Shown here: piece after piece, positions 50,814 to 64,000 of the stretch
Position numbering within the stretch: the first letter of the stretch is position 1
Layout of the letters: the number at the start of each line of letters is the position of its first letter
Translations under genes and position numbers: made by a program
The notes under the pieces: model-generated
Databases searched by the model: none
Told to the model about the DNA's origin: nothing
The model's input: only the letters and a program-made list of their open reading frames with translations
NCBI RefSeq assembly: GCF_035581345.1
Contig: NZ_CP141608.1
Coordinates: 4,122,501-4,186,500, forward strand
Reading direction: 5' to 3'
Length of the DNA: 64,000 nucleotides
From: Pseudomonas sp. JQ170C
GTDB lineage: Bacteria > Pseudomonadota > Gammaproteobacteria > Pseudomonadales > Pseudomonadaceae

Positions 50814-51497
50814 TCAGATCGGCACCAGGTGCCCGTCTTCGAGGCGCAGCACACGGTCCATCTGGCGCGCCAGATTGAGGTCGTGGGTCACGACCAGGAA
50901 GGCCGTTTGCGAGGCGCTGCTCAGTTCCTGCATCAGGTCCTGGATGCCCTGGGCGGTGTGATGGTCGAGGTTGCCGGTGGGCTCATCGAGCATCACCAGG
51001 CCTGGGCGATTGACCAGGGCGCGGGCGATGGCCACGCGCTGACGCTCGCCGCCAGACAACTCGGCCGGCTTGTGCGTCAGGCGATGCCCCAGGCCCACAC
51101 GCTTGAGCAGCGCTTCAGCGCGCTCGCGGGCTTCAGGAATGGCGGTACGCCCGATCAGCAGTGGCATGCACACGTTCTCGAGCGCCGTGAATTCCGGCAA
51201 CAGGTGATGGAACTGGTAGACGAAGCCCAGCGCGCGGTTGCGCAACAGGCCACGGGCACGCTCGTTAAGCGCCGACAGTTCTTCACCGGCCAGCCAGACA
51301 CTGCCCTGGGTTGGCGTATCGAGGCCGCCGAGCAGGTTGAGCAAGGTACTTTTGCCCGAGCCCGAACTGCCTACGATGGCAACCCGCTCGCCGGGATGCA
51401 GCTCCAGCTGCAAACCGGACAACACCTGTACCGACTCCGGGCCTTCCTCGTAGGACTTGCCCAGGTTGCGGCAACTCAGCACTGCTTTATCACTCAT
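50814..51497 (-). CDS. lolD: Lipoprotein-releasing ABC ATPase LolD
   Basis: The protein is 227 aa. It has Walker [11 protein letters not shown]-loop [10 protein letters not shown], signature LSGGERQR and Walker [16 protein letters not shown] 51497 has a GTGAG-type SD at good spacing; ATG 51512, inside the end of the upstream lolC, would add five residues. It is coded between the two permease paralogues, giving the usual lolC-lolD-lolE order. Confidence 0.95.
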   Translation of the reverse strand: MSDKAVLSCRNLGKSYEEGPESVQVLSGLQLELHPGERVAIVGSSGSGKSTLLNLLGGLDTPTQGSVWLAGEELSALNERARGLLRNRALGFVYQFHHLLPEFTALENVCMPLLIGRTAIPEARERAEALLKRVGLGHRLTHKPAELSGGERQRVAIARALVNRPGLVMLDEPTGNLDHHTAQGIQDLMQELSSASQTAFLVVTHDLNLARQMDRVLRLEDGHLVPI

Positions 51498-51504
51498 GCC
51501 CAAC

Positions 51505-52755
51505 TCACTCATAACGTAGCGCCTCCGCAGGCTGGGTGCGTGCCGCACGCCAGGCCGGATACAAGGTGGCGAGGAAACTCAGGACCAATGCCGCACCGCA
51601 CACCATCCACACATCCTCGGCCATGACCTGGGACGGCAGGTAGTCGATGAAATAGACGTCGGCATTGAGAAACTTGTGGCCGATCAGGGTCTCGATACCG
51701 GCAATCGCAGCGCTGACATTGAGCGCGGCAAAGATGCCGACCAGCGCGCCGATCAAGGTGCCGACCACACCGATCACCGTGCCCTGGACCATGAAGATGG
51801 CCATGATCTGCCCGGGGGTCGAGCCCAGGGTACGCAGGATGGCGATGTCGCCCTTCTTGTCGTTGACCACCATGACCAGGGTGGAAATGATGTTGAACGC
51901 CGCCACGGCAACGATCAGCAGCAACAGCAGGCCGATCATGGCCTTTTCCATGCGGATCGCCTGGTACAGGTTGCCGTGGGTGCGGGTCCAGTCACGGGCA
52001 TAGAACTCTTGCTCACCCAGGTTCTGGGCGATATCCCAGGCAACGCGCGGGGCCTGGAACAGGTCGTCGAACTTCAGGCGCAGGCCCTGGACCTGGTCCG
52101 CCTTCCAGCGGTGCAGGCGCGACAGGTCCGAAAGGTTGGTCAACCCCAGGTAGCCGTCGATTTCACCGGCGCCCACATGGAAGATGCCCACCACGGTAAA
52201 ACGCTTCATGCGCGGGAACATGCCGGCCGGGGTCACGGTCACCTCGGGGGCGACGAAGGTCAGCTTGTCGCCGATGCCGACGCCCAGCTTGGCCGCCGCC
52301 TTGTCACCGATCATGATGCCGAAGTCGCCCGGGGCCAGGTCATCGAGCTTACCCTCGCGGACGAAATTGTCGATGATCGATACCTGCCGCTCCTGGGCAG
52401 GATCAATGCCATTGAGCAGTACCTTCTGCACCTTGCCCTCATGGGTGAGCAAGCCTTGCATCTGGGTAAAAGGCGCGACGGCTACTACCCGGGGGTTCTG
52501 CTTTACTTTATCGGCAAGGGCGGGCCAGTTGTTGAGCGGCTGGCCGGTTTCCAGGGTGGCATGGGGCACCATGCCCAACACCCGGGTGCGCATTTCATGA
52601 TCGAAGCCATTCATGACCGACAACACCACGATCATCACCACCACGCCCAGGGCGAGGCCGATCATCGAGGTCAGGGAAATGAACGAGACGAAGTGGTTGC
52701 GACGCTTGGCACGGGTGTAGCGCGTACCAATGAATACGAAGAGAGGTCTGAACAT
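51505..52755 (-). CDS. lolC: Lipoprotein-releasing ABC permease LolC-type (first paralogue)
   Basis: The protein is 416 aa, with the same layout and the same N-terminal motif ([20 protein letters not shown]) as the paralogue at 49497. Its C-terminal end ([20 protein letters not shown]) is the MacB-type permease tail. It forms the LolC/E heterodimer with the other paralogue and LolD. First gene of the lol operon, divergent from a PilZ gene. Confidence 0.93.
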   Translation of the reverse strand: MFRPLFVFIGTRYTRAKRRNHFVSFISLTSMIGLALGVVVMIVVLSVMNGFDHEMRTRVLGMVPHATLETGQPLNNWPALADKVKQNPRVVAVAPFTQMQGLLTHEGKVQKVLLNGIDPAQERQVSIIDNFVREGKLDDLAPGDFGIMIGDKAAAKLGVGIGDKLTFVAPEVTVTPAGMFPRMKRFTVVGIFHVGAGEIDGYLGLTNLSDLSRLHRWKADQVQGLRLKFDDLFQAPRVAWDIAQNLGEQEFYARDWTRTHGNLYQAIRMEKAMIGLLLLLIVAVAAFNIISTLVMVVNDKKGDIAILRTLGSTPGQIMAIFMVQGTVIGVVGTLIGALVGIFAALNVSAAIAGIETLIGHKFLNADVYFIDYLPSQVMAEDVWMVCGAALVLSFLATLYPAWRAARTQPAEALRYE

Positions 52756-52849
52756 GTCGGGGCTTGTTCGGGTGAAAGAGGAACGTCCTTGTGGCGGGGC
52801 TTGAATAGCAGCTTTACACTCAGACCACCGCCGCTACCATGGGTTCGCC

Positions 52850-53437
52850 ATGTCGACACTAGATGAAGAAGATCGCCGCGAATACTACCGTATCGAGGAC
52901 CGGATCGCACTGGAAATTAGCCCCCTGAGTGGCGCTGAAGCCCTTGACACAGACTTGTTGCAAGATGATTCCCCGCTGTTCAACCTGCTCAGTGAACTGC
53001 ACCTGAGCGAGTTTGAATCCCAGCACCTGCTGCGCCAGCTCAGCGACAAGGATCGCGTCCTGGCGGCGTTCCTCAAGGCCCAGAACAAACGCATCGACCT
53101 GCTCAGCGCCGTGGTTGCCCAAACCCTGCTCGGCCAGCTCAACGCACCGCAAGCTGTCGTATTGTCCGAAGGTGGTATCGAGTTCACCCAGGCCCAGCCC
53201 ATTGCCGCTGGCAGCCGGATTGCCGTGAAGATGGTGCTGATGCCCCAGGCCCTGGGTCTGCTGCTGCGTGCCAGGATCATCCATTGTGACCAACGGGCCG
53301 ACGGCCATTACGAGGTGGGCAGCGAATTCATCGACATGACCGACGCCCAACGCCAGTTGCTGGCCCGCTACATCCTGCAACGGCAAGCGCAACAACGTCG
53401 CCAGGCGCTGGAACAATCCAACCCGAGCGCTTCCTGA
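52850..53437 (+). CDS. PilZ-domain protein (195 aa)
   Basis: An early RREYYRI motif (residues 9-15) provides the RxxxR of PilZ. The typical DxSxxG is replaced by SEGGIEF at about 105, so c-di-GMP binding may be altered. A helical segment (FNLLSELHLSEFESQHLLRQL, about 45-90) is inserted between the two motifs, and a coiled tail (RQAQQRRQALEQ) ends the protein. Divergent from lolC. Second PilZ protein of the window. Confidence 0.78.
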   Translation: MSTLDEEDRREYYRIEDRIALEISPLSGAEALDTDLLQDDSPLFNLLSELHLSEFESQHLLRQLSDKDRVLAAFLKAQNKRIDLLSAVVAQTLLGQLNAPQAVVLSEGGIEFTQAQPIAAGSRIAVKMVLMPQALGLLLRARIIHCDQRADGHYEVGSEFIDMTDAQRQLLARYILQRQAQQRRQALEQSNPSAS

Positions 53438-53464
53438 GTTTCACTCTTTCTTGAAGGAACAAAC

Positions 53465-54187
53465 GTGACCCAGATTTATGGCCACCGCGGCGCCAAGGGC
53501 GAAGCCCCCGAAAACACCCTGACCAGCTTCCAGCAGTGCCTTGGGCACGGCGTGCGTCGCTGCGAACTGGACCTGCACCTGTCGGCCGACAACGAGCTGA
53601 TGGTCATCCATGATCCCAGCCTCAAGCGCACCACCGGCCGACGCGGCAAGGTGGTCGAGCACAACGCTGCAGACCTTGTAACCTACGATGCACGCAAGGG
53701 TGGCCCGGGCTGGGTATCCCCCTGCCCCATTCCGCGCCTGGAACAATTGTTCGAGAAGTGCGACTTCGAGCACTGGCAGCTTGAAGTCAAGGTCGCCTCG
53801 CGCACTCGCGCCGCTACCACCGTGCTGGCCATTCGTGAATTGGCCCAGCAGTTTGGCCTGCTCGACAAGATCACCATCACCTCCAGCTCACGGGAAGTGC
53901 TGGGCGCAGCACTCGAGCTGACGCCGGATATCTCGCGGGGGCTGGTGGCCGAGTACGCCTGGCTCGACCCACTGAAGGTCGCCCAGAACTATGGCTGCAA
54001 TCTGCTGGCATTGAACTGGACACTGTGCACCCCGGAACGCCTGATGAAAGCACAGCGCCAGGGATTGCACGTGTCGGTGTGGACCGTCAACGAGCCGGCG
54101 CTGATGCGCAGGCTCGCCGACTTCGGCGTAGACAGCCTGATTACAGACTTTCCCGGTTTGGCCAGCGCCACTCTCGAGAATCGCTGA
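53465..54187 (+). CDS. Glycerophosphodiester phosphodiesterase
   Basis: The protein is 240 aa, a GDPD TIM barrel: GHRGAKGEAPENT with His 7, Arg 8 and Glu at the start, VIHDPSLKRTT (second His) and LITDFPG near the end. Cytoplasmic (UgpQ type; no signal peptide). It hydrolyses glycerophosphodiesters to glycerol-3-phosphate and alcohol. GTG 53465 follows GAAGGAAC. It lies 27 bp after the PilZ gene and may be co-transcribed. Confidence 0.93.
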   Translation: MTQIYGHRGAKGEAPENTLTSFQQCLGHGVRRCELDLHLSADNELMVIHDPSLKRTTGRRGKVVEHNAADLVTYDARKGGPGWVSPCPIPRLEQLFEKCDFEHWQLEVKVASRTRAATTVLAIRELAQQFGLLDKITITSSSREVLGAALELTPDISRGLVAEYAWLDPLKVAQNYGCNLLALNWTLCTPERLMKAQRQGLHVSVWTVNEPALMRRLADFGVDSLITDFPGLASATLENR

Positions 54188-54229
54188 AATCGGTCTCCCC
54201 GGCCGGCTCAGGCCACCGGCCGGAGCCGC

Positions 54230-55624
54230 TCAAAAAAGCCGGTTGAGGCCGTCGTAGGCCGCTACCCGATAGGCTTCGGCCATGGTCGGGTAGTTGAAGG
54301 TGGTGTTGACGAAGTACTTCAGGGTATTGCGCTCACCCGGCTGATCCATGATCGCCTGACCGATGTGGACAATCTCCGAAGCCTGGTAGCCAAAGCAATG
54401 CACGCCGAGGATTTCCAGGGTTTCGCGGTGGAACAGGATCTTCAGCATGCCTTGCGGCTCACCGGCAATCTGCGCCCGTGCCATGCCCTTGAAGAAGGCC
54501 TTGCCCACTTCGTAAGGCACCTTCGCCTGAGTCAGCTCCTGCTCGTTCTTGCCGATCGAGCTGATCTCCGGAATGGTGTAGATACCGGTCGGCACATCAT
54601 TGACGAAGCGCCAGCTACCGTTGTCGACGATGCTGCCAGCGGCCGAGCGACCCTGGTCGTGGGCGGCACTGGCCAGGCTTGGCCAGCCGATCACGTCACC
54701 CGCGCCGTAGATGTTCGGCACGTGGGTACGGTAGTTCTCGTCGACCTCGATCTGGCCACGGCTGTTGACCTTGATGCCGATGTTTTCCAGGCCCAGCCGG
54801 TCGGTGTTGCCCGTACGGCCGTTGCACCAGAGCAAGGCGTCGGCCTTGATCTTCTTGCCGGATTTCAGGTGCAGGATCACACCGTTGTCCAGGCCTTCGA
54901 CGCGCTCGTACTCTTCGTTGTGGCGAACCGTGATGTTGTTGTTGCTGAAGTGGTAGCTCAACGCCTGGGAGATTTCCGAGTCGAGGAAGCTCAGCAGTTG
55001 ACTGCGGTTGTCGACCAGCTCCACCAGCACGCCCAGACCACTGAAGATCGAAGCGTATTCGCAGCCGATGACACCGGCGCCGTAGACGATCAGTTTGCGC
55101 GGGGTGTGACCGAGGCTGAGGATGGTGTCGCTATCGTAGATACGCGGGTGGTGGAAGTCGATGTCGGCCGGGCGATACGGGCGCGAACCGGTGGCGATGA
55201 TGATGTGCTTGGCCACCAGCTTTTCCACCACGCCATTGGCGCAGACGACTTCGATGGTCTGCTCGTCGGCGAAGCTGCCAGTACCGAAGAACACGTCGAC
55301 ACGGTTGCGGGCGTAGTAGCCGGTGCGCGAGGCAACCTGCTTGGAAATGACTTTTTCGGCGCTCTTGAGCACGTCGGGGAACGAGAACCAGCGCGGCTCA
55401 CCAATGGCCCGGAACATCGGGTTGGTGTTGAACTGCATGATCTGGCGGACCGAGTGACGCAGGGCCTTGGACGGGATGGTGCCCAGGTGGGTGCAGTTAC
55501 CGCCGACCTGGCGACGGCTATCGACCATCGCCACCTTGCGTCCTGCTTTGGCAGCATTCATTGCCGCCCCTTCTCCTGCGGGGCCGGAACCCAGCACCAC
55601 TACGTCGTAGTTGTAGACAGCCAT
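54230..55624 (-). CDS. sthA: Soluble pyridine nucleotide transhydrogenase
   Basis: The protein is 464 aa, of the flavoprotein disulfide-reductase fold: [19 protein letters not shown] (FAD), [16 protein letters not shown] with a single Cys instead of the redox pair, [17 protein letters not shown] (NAD). This is the mark of SthA, which moves hydride between NADPH and NAD+. The start is set by the family N-terminus [14 protein letters not shown]. Confidence 0.97.
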   Translation of the reverse strand: MAVYNYDVVVLGSGPAGEGAAMNAAKAGRKVAMVDSRRQVGGNCTHLGTIPSKALRHSVRQIMQFNTNPMFRAIGEPRWFSFPDVLKSAEKVISKQVASRTGYYARNRVDVFFGTGSFADEQTIEVVCANGVVEKLVAKHIIIATGSRPYRPADIDFHHPRIYDSDTILSLGHTPRKLIVYGAGVIGCEYASIFSGLGVLVELVDNRSQLLSFLDSEISQALSYHFSNNNITVRHNEEYERVEGLDNGVILHLKSGKKIKADALLWCNGRTGNTDRLGLENIGIKVNSRGQIEVDENYRTHVPNIYGAGDVIGWPSLASAAHDQGRSAAGSIVDNGSWRFVNDVPTGIYTIPEISSIGKNEQELTQAKVPYEVGKAFFKGMARAQIAGEPQGMLKILFHRETLEILGVHCFGYQASEIVHIGQAIMDQPGERNTLKYFVNTTFNYPTMAEAYRVAAYDGLNRLF

Positions 55625-55792
55625 GCGTACTCCTTCAGAACAGGCCCGGTCGCCACATTGGCGAGCGGGGCTAGATCATGTCGCCAGCGGCGCCATGAAA
55701 AAATTCGGGTGCAGTCTAATCAAGCTTGAACGCCGCGCACATTAACCCTTGGTCGCGTCGTAGGCTATTTTTCTCTGCACTACATGCAATTC

Positions 55793-55842
55793 ATCGCGGG
55801 GCAAGCCCGCTCCTACCGGGGTGGACGGGCTTGCCGTGCGAT
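55793..55842. repeat. Inverted REP pair (degenerate) downstream of apbE
   Basis: ATCGCGGGGCAAGCCCGCTC begins at 55793; the inverted copy (GTGGACGGGCTTGCCGTGCG, 55821-55840) is diverged. It lies between the apbE stop and the sthA start. Confidence 0.82.
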
Positions 55843-55847
55843 GCTTT

Positions 55848-56849
55848 TCAATCTTTTACTATCGCCTGCTCGAACGCCGGGGTGGCTCGGGACACAAAGC
55901 CATCGGCAACGCGGGTCACGAACACGGCGGCAAGCTGATGCTTCAGGGCAAAATCCCATCCCTGCTCCGGCCCGAGAATCAACAACAGCGTCGAGTAACC
56001 ATCGGCCATGAGTGTCGAGCGGTCGAACACGGTCACCGCCGCCAGGTCATGCCTGACCGGCTTGCCCAGCCGTGCATCGAAGGTATGTGAATAGCGCTGG
56101 CCATTCTCCTCGAAATAATTGCGATAGTCACCGGAGGTGGACACGCCAAAACCATCCACCGACACCACCTGGCGAGCAATCTGGCGATCGTCGCGCGGAA
56201 TCTCCAAGGCAATCTTCCAGGCACTGCCATCAGGTTTTCGCCCCAGCGCCTTGAGCTCACCGGTGACTTCGACCAGTAAATTCGCGATGCCGAGCCCTTT
56301 TAGCCGCGCCACCAGGACATCGACGGCATGCCCGGCGGCGATGCTGTTGAAGTCCACCTCCACCGCTTCATCCTTGCACAGCTGCTCGCCCACTATGCGC
56401 AAATGCCCATGCCCGACACGCTGACGAACCTCGGCCAATGCCTGGGCAGTGGGGACTTTCTCTTCTCTCGACTGCGGCCCGAAGCCCCACAGGTCAAGCA
56501 GCGGCTCCACCGTCAGGTCGAACGCACCCTTGCTTTGCTGCGACAGCTGTTCGCCAATCGCAACCAGCTCCAGCACATCAGCTGGCATCCACTGACAGCT
56601 ATTGGCGGGCAGGCGGTTGAACAGCTCGATCATCGAATCGCTACGGTAGGTGGAAAACCGCTGGTCCACCCCGTCGAGCACCTGCTCCACTTCACGCTGG
56701 ACCTGCTGCGGTGTTGGCCCATCGACCGTGCGCACGTACTGCACGGTAAAGCTGCTACCCATGGTCGGTCCGCTGACGCGCTCCAGCGACGCCGTTGGCG
56801 AGCAGGCCGCAAGGACCAGCGCCACGCCGATCAGTAACCCTCTGCGCAT
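55848..56849 (-). CDS. apbE: FAD:protein FMN transferase, ApbE-like lipoprotein
   Basis: The protein is 333 aa. A signal with lipobox LAAC (Cys about 16) is followed by ApbE motifs: GPTMGSSFTVQYV, FNSIAAGHAVDVL and DARLGKPVRHDLAAVTVF. It covalently attaches FMN to threonine of targets such as the Nqr and Rnf redox pumps. AGGAGGACG lies before ATG 56849. It is downstream of gap on the same strand, behind a terminator. Confidence 0.93.
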   Translation of the reverse strand: MRRGLLIGVALVLAACSPTASLERVSGPTMGSSFTVQYVRTVDGPTPQQVQREVEQVLDGVDQRFSTYRSDSMIELFNRLPANSCQWMPADVLELVAIGEQLSQQSKGAFDLTVEPLLDLWGFGPQSREEKVPTAQALAEVRQRVGHGHLRIVGEQLCKDEAVEVDFNSIAAGHAVDVLVARLKGLGIANLLVEVTGELKALGRKPDGSAWKIALEIPRDDRQIARQVVSVDGFGVSTSGDYRNYFEENGQRYSHTFDARLGKPVRHDLAAVTVFDRSTLMADGYSTLLLILGPEQGWDFALKHQLAAVFVTRVADGFVSRATPAFEQAIVKD

Positions 56850-56871
56850 TCGTCCTCCTGGATCATGGGCG

Positions 56872-56905
56872 AAAAAAAACGGGAACCCGAAGATTCCCGT
56901 TTTTT
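56872..56905 (-). terminator. Terminator of gap
   Basis: CGGGAA, loop CCCGAAGA, TTCCCG with A and T tracts on both sides (56872-56905), 17 bases beyond the gap stop on the minus strand. Confidence 0.92.
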
Positions 56906-56921
56906 GATCACGCAGTGAAGC

Positions 56922-58385
56922 TTAGCGTGGGAAGGCAGGCGGGTTTACACCGGCCATGTCTTCCATTACGCGCACAACCTGGCAGCTGTAACCGAATTCG
57001 TTGTCGTACCAGACGTACAGGACAACACGGTTATCGTTGCAGATGGTGGCTTCGGCATCGACCACGCCCGCGTGGCGCGAACCGACGAAGTCGGTGGAAA
57101 CCACTTCCTGGGAGCTGACGTAATCAATCTGCTTGTGCAGATCCGAGTGCATGGCCATCTGGCGCAGGTACTCGTTGATTTCTTCGCGGTTGGTGGCCTT
57201 TTCCAGGTTCAGGTTCAGGATGGCCATCGACACGTTCGGCGTTGGAACGCGGATCGCGTTACCGGTCAGCTTGCCCTTGAGCACTGGCAGTGCCTTGGCG
57301 GCTGCGGTGGCAGCACCGGTTTCGGTGATAACCATGTTCAGCGGCGCGGCGCGGCCACGACGGCTGCCCTTGTGGAAGTTGTCGATCAGGTTCTGGTCGT
57401 TGGTGAACGAGTGAACGGTTTCGACGTGGCCATTGATGATGCCGTACTTGTCGTTGACAGCCTTGAGCACCGGCACGATGGCGTTGGTGGTGCAGGAGGC
57501 CGCCGAGACGATCTTGTCGTCAGCGGTGATGTCAGCATGGTTGATACCGTGCACGATGTTCTTCAGCGCGCCCTTGCCAGGTGCGGTGAGGATAACGCGG
57601 GCAGCGCCCGGGCAGGCCAGGTGCTGGCCCAGGCCGTCGGCGTCACGCCATACACCGGTGTTATCGACAATCAGCGCGTTCTCGATGCCGTACTGGGTGT
57701 AGTCGACTTCGGACGGGCTCTTGGCGTAGATAACCTGGATCAGGTTGCCGTTGGCGGTGATGGTGTTGTTTTCTTCGTCGATGGTGATAGTGCCATCGAA
57801 CGGGCCGTGAACCGAGTCACGACGCAGCAGGCTTGCACGCTTGACCAGATCGTTCTCGGCGCCTTTGCGCACGACGATGGCACGCAGACGCAGGCCGTCG
57901 CCACCACCGGTTTTTTCGATCAGGATGCGCGCCAGCAGACGGCCGATACGACCGAAGCCGTACAGTACAACGTCGGTGCCTTTGCGAGCCGAAGCGTTCT
58001 GCTGACCAACCACGTCAGCCATTTCTTCGCGAACGAACTGCTCGGCGCTACGACCGTTGCCTTCGAGCTTGAACTTGTTGGCCAGCTTGCCCAGGTCGAC
58101 CGAAGCGGCGCCCAGTTTCAGCTCGCTCATCGCCTTGAGCAGCGGGAATGTCTCGTGGACAGAGAGTTCGGTTTCGTCTGTTTGGCGATGACGGGCAAAG
58201 CGGTGCGCTTTGAGGATCGAGATCACCGAACGGTTGATCAGGCTGCGGCCATAGATCGAGCTCACCACATTGTTATTGCGGTAGAGCTGACCGATAAGCG
58301 GGATCATCGCTTCTGCAAGTGCTTCACGATCAATCCACTCACCAAGACACTGGTCGGGCTTCTGAGTCACGGGAACCTTCCACAT
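56922..58385 (-). CDS. gap: Glyceraldehyde-3-phosphate dehydrogenase (long N-terminal type)
   Basis: The protein is 487 aa, with a 130-residue N-terminal extension before the NAD-binding part (YGFGRIGRLLARIL). Catalytic Cys 298 is in SAASCTTNAIVPVL, with His in VETVHSFTNDQ-type context. This long form is characteristic of pseudomonads. ATG 58385 gives MWKVPVTQKPD; a GTG at 58370 with AAGGTTCCC upstream is the alternative. Divergent from mfd. Confidence 0.95.
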   Translation of the reverse strand: MWKVPVTQKPDQCLGEWIDREALAEAMIPLIGQLYRNNNVVSSIYGRSLINRSVISILKAHRFARHRQTDETELSVHETFPLLKAMSELKLGAASVDLGKLANKFKLEGNGRSAEQFVREEMADVVGQQNASARKGTDVVLYGFGRIGRLLARILIEKTGGGDGLRLRAIVVRKGAENDLVKRASLLRRDSVHGPFDGTITIDEENNTITANGNLIQVIYAKSPSEVDYTQYGIENALIVDNTGVWRDADGLGQHLACPGAARVILTAPGKGALKNIVHGINHADITADDKIVSAASCTTNAIVPVLKAVNDKYGIINGHVETVHSFTNDQNLIDNFHKGSRRGRAAPLNMVITETGAATAAAKALPVLKGKLTGNAIRVPTPNVSMAILNLNLEKATNREEINEYLRQMAMHSDLHKQIDYVSSQEVVSTDFVGSRHAGVVDAEATICNDNRVVLYVWYDNEFGYSCQVVRVMEDMAGVNPPAFPR

Positions 58386-58554
58386 GTAGGGACAGAAAAA
58401 AGGGGCTACATTATGACGCCCCGCGGCCCATCGAGCAATGAGCGCCTGTCGCTGATGCTCCACTACATGGATTTAGCCTGCGCAAACCTGACAGCACGGG
58501 CCTGCGCCCGGTACAATTGGCGTCTTTGTCGCAACGCTTGGAGCTCGACCTCCC

Positions 58555-62004
<3,450 letters not shown>

Positions 62005-62014
62005 AGGAAGATCC

Positions 62015-62578
62015 ATGCGTGCCATTCGCTGCCTGCCCCTGCTGCTGGCCTTGTTCGCTCCGGCGGCCTTCGCTGAAAGCGTTTATCAGGTCGAAATGAT
62101 TCTGGTGCGGCAGAACGCCGTGCCGGCAATTACCAGCCAGTTTGCCCCCGAAGACTGGAGCAACGGTGCACAGGCGCCTGCCGAAGGCGATATCCGCCAG
62201 CCCGTGATGACCGATGAGGCCGCCAAGCTTGCCGCCGACCCGAGCCAGTACACCGTACTGCTGCACAAGGCCTGGCAGCAGGATGCCGGCGCCGTGGCCA
62301 TCAGCGAAGGCAAGGAGCAGTTCGGTCAATTCCCCATCGAGGGCAACCTGAGCGTGACGGAAGATCGCTTCATCGCCGTCGACGCCAGCTTCTGGGTCAA
62401 CCAGTTCGACAGCAACGGCAGCGTGATCCAGAGCGAGCAGCTCAAGCAGAGCAACAGCACGGTAAAGAACGGCGAACTGACCTTCCTGGACGGCGGCCAC
62501 CTGGCGCTGCTGCTGAAAGTGACCGCCAACCGGCCAGTCAGCGCCCCCGCTCCTGCGCCGGAGATGATGGAGCAGTAG
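62015..62578 (+). CDS. CsiV-family periplasmic protein
   Basis: The protein is 187 aa. It has a signal peptide with AFAES cleavage site (about 1-21) followed by the family start SVYQVEMILVRQNA. Function is poorly known (peptidoglycan-related family PF10972 by my recall). GGAAG precedes the ATG. Follows mfd by 10 bp, so co-transcribed. Confidence 0.8.
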   Translation: MRAIRCLPLLLALFAPAAFAESVYQVEMILVRQNAVPAITSQFAPEDWSNGAQAPAEGDIRQPVMTDEAAKLAADPSQYTVLLHKAWQQDAGAVAISEGKEQFGQFPIEGNLSVTEDRFIAVDASFWVNQFDSNGSVIQSEQLKQSNSTVKNGELTFLDGGHLALLLKVTANRPVSAPAPAPEMMEQ

Positions 62579-62582
62579 CCTG

Positions 62583-64000
62583 ATGCCGAAAACACTGCGA
62601 CAGGTGCTCAAGGACAGCGACTGGACCCTCGCCTTCAACCCCAGGACGCTGGAGAGAGGGTCCAAATATGCCGAGCAGCACCGGGTAACGGTCATCTCCT
62701 TGGAGGACAACACCCTTACCTCGGCCTGTCGCGGCTCGGGCGGCAACGTCTATACCCAATTCATCAGCGTGAGGCACGCCAAGCACGCGTCTACGTTCAA
62801 CGCCGACTGCACCTGTCCGGTCGGCTTCGACTGCAAGCACTGCGCAGCTGCCTTGTACCACCTGATGGAGCTCCGCGAACAACAGACGGATTCGCAACAG
62901 ACTGACGGCGATCAGCTAAGCCCTGCGCTGGAGCGCTGGCTGGAAGATCTGGCGACATCGGACTCCGATGCCGAAAAGCCCGCCGAGCACAGTGCGCGCA
63001 CCCTGATGTACAGACTTGAGTTCCAGCCATCGGGCACCGCCACCATCACGCCGTACAAATGCAAGCGCCTCAAGGATGGCCGCCTCTCAGACCTCAAGCC
63101 GGTCCTGTATCCGCACGAAATACTGCGACAAAACCCGAGTTACCTGCTGGAAAGCGACGCCAAATTTTTACGCATGGCGGTTGCCAGGGCTGCCTCCGGC
63201 GCCTTTTCGAGTGGCGTGAAACTTGAAAGCAGCGAAGGCGCCGAACTGCTTGAACACGCACTTGGCACCGGACGCTTGTATCTACCTGCGGACGAAGTAC
63301 CGCTCGAACCAGGCCCGACCCTCACGGGCGAGTTTCGCTGGGAAAAACTCGATAGCGAACACTACAGGGGGTGCTGGTACCACCAGGGCAAGATGCTCAA
63401 GCTGGTACTGGCGCTGCAACCGCTGTACTACGTTGATGCGGCACAAGGCCAGGTTGGCCTGCTCAGCCACGACTATGATGAAATGATTGCCTCCTCCCTC
63501 ACCCTGGCGCCGTTGGTGCCTGAAAGCCAGGTGGTCAGTTTCAGCCACCGGATCCAGACCCTCAACCGGCAGATCCCCACCCCTAGAACATTGAGCGAGA
63601 CAATCATCGACGGTATTGCCCCCACGCCCCACCTGATTCTGGGCAGCCACGAGTTCAGCGCTTATGTGCCGCAATCGGGGAGGATGCAACGCCAGCACCA
63701 GCATCGCGCTGCACTTTCCTTTGTGTATGACGGCGTTCGCGCCAGCGGCCGCCAGGGCACGGAAGTCACCCGCCTTGACGGCTATACCAACCAGCGCATC
63801 CAGCGCCAGGCTGATGCCGAAAAGCTGATTCGCCTGGAACTGCTGCGCCTGGGCTTCAAAGTGGCCACCCGCCAAAGCAAGGCCCTGCCGGAGAGCGCAG
63901 GCGAGCTACTGGAACTGGCAACCGAAGGCGCCTGGCTCCGCTTCATGCTCAATGACCTGCCAACCCTGCGTGAGCAAGGCTGGGAAATCGAATACACCGA
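62583..64000 (+). CDS. SWIM zinc-finger protein, N-terminal part (runs off the window; probably SNF2-type helicase)
   Basis: The open frame starts at ATG 62583, five bases after the CsiV stop, and continues past the end of the window (at least 472 codons). A SWIM zinc finger is visible: CTCPVGFDCKHC with Cys 76, Cys 78, Cys 84 and His 86 (CxCx5CxH). The region after it matches what precedes the ATPase domain in SWIM/SNF2 proteins of pseudomonads, but no helicase motif lies within the window. Binding of DNA or protein through SWIM is expected. Confidence 0.8.
   Translation, partial: MPKTLRQVLKDSDWTLAFNPRTLERGSKYAEQHRVTVISLEDNTLTSACRGSGGNVYTQFISVRHAKHASTFNADCTCPVGFDCKHCAAALYHLMELREQQTDSQQTDGDQLSPALERWLEDLATSDSDAEKPAEHSARTLMYRLEFQPSGTATITPYKCKRLKDGRLSDLKPVLYPHEILRQNPSYLLESDAKFLRMAVARAASGAFSSGVKLESSEGAELLEHALGTGRLYLPADEVPLEPGPTLTGEFRWEKLDSEHYRGCWYHQGKMLKLVLALQPLYYVDAAQGQVGLLSHDYDEMIASSLTLAPLVPESQVVSFSHRIQTLNRQIPTPRTLSETIIDGIAPTPHLILGSHEFSAYVPQSGRMQRQHQHRAALSFVYDGVRASGRQGTEVTRLDGYTNQRIQRQADAEKLIRLELLRLGFKVATRQSKALPESAGELLELATEGAWLRFMLNDLPTLREQGWEIEYT

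Noticed and set aside
49665..52866. Long plus-strand frames opposite the lolCDE genes
   Set aside because: Compositional shadows; lol genes have all expected motifs and start sites.

Overview
The window is high-GC Proteobacterial DNA that fits the Pseudomonas putida group. The evidence is a run of genes whose content and order (from memory) resemble the P. putida chromosome: galU, dusA, tal, the HsbR/HsbA switch, mlaA, the copper cluster queF-cinA/cinR-cinS, lolCDE, sthA, apbE, gap and mfd. Inverted pairs of the typical Pseudomonas REP sequence (core GTAGGAGCGGGCTTGCCCCG) lie between genes. No tRNA, rRNA, insertion sequence, integrase or CRISPR array was seen.

Layout. (1) 1-2.5 kb: an FAD oxidoreductase fragment and a divergent XRE-cupin regulator, a small DUF6124-like gene behind a highly structured leader, and a TSUP permease. 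(2) 2.7-35.3 kb: a large capsule island. It begins with the ABC export set kpsM-kpsT-kpsE-kpsD (+). An AT-rich serotype-specific block follows at 6.5-14.1 kb, with a GT2/CDP-glycerol transferase/TPR giant, a CsxB/XcbB-like alpha/beta hydrolase, a GT-A glycosyltransferase and a Stealth phosphotransferase. kpsF is on the minus strand. Next come an APH-fold kinase and a tightly packed operon kpsC-kpsS-SDR-LTA synthase-like-GNAT-second kpsC-PhyH. The island ends with a convergent minus-strand pair: an alpha-oxoamine synthase and a 2,507-residue highly reducing polyketide synthase (KS-AT-DH-pseudoMT-ER-KR-ACP). (3) 35.7-36.3 kb: a decayed alpha/beta hydrolase. (4) 36.5-64 kb: conserved backbone, ending inside a SWIM-zinc-finger gene.

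How the genes may work together (inference). KpsMTED exports the glycan. KpsF supplies arabinose-5-phosphate for Kdo, and KpsC/KpsS build the poly-Kdo linker. The region-2 enzymes suggest a polymer joined by phosphodiester bonds (hexose-1-phosphate and/or polyol phosphate). The PKS + oxoamine synthase + SDR set parallels serine palmitoyltransferase plus ketosphinganine reductase, and also the rhizobial rkpA/rkpG/rkpH/rkpJ capsule genes. I propose that it makes a sphingoid-like amino lipid on which the capsule is built or anchored, with GNAT, PhyH and LTA-synthase-like enzymes tailoring it. This is the most interesting feature of the window.

The backbone genes are ordinary but include some regulatory points: an HsbR/HsbA pair beside a PilZ protein, a second PilZ protein, and a copper-responsive divergent promoter with an inverted repeat.
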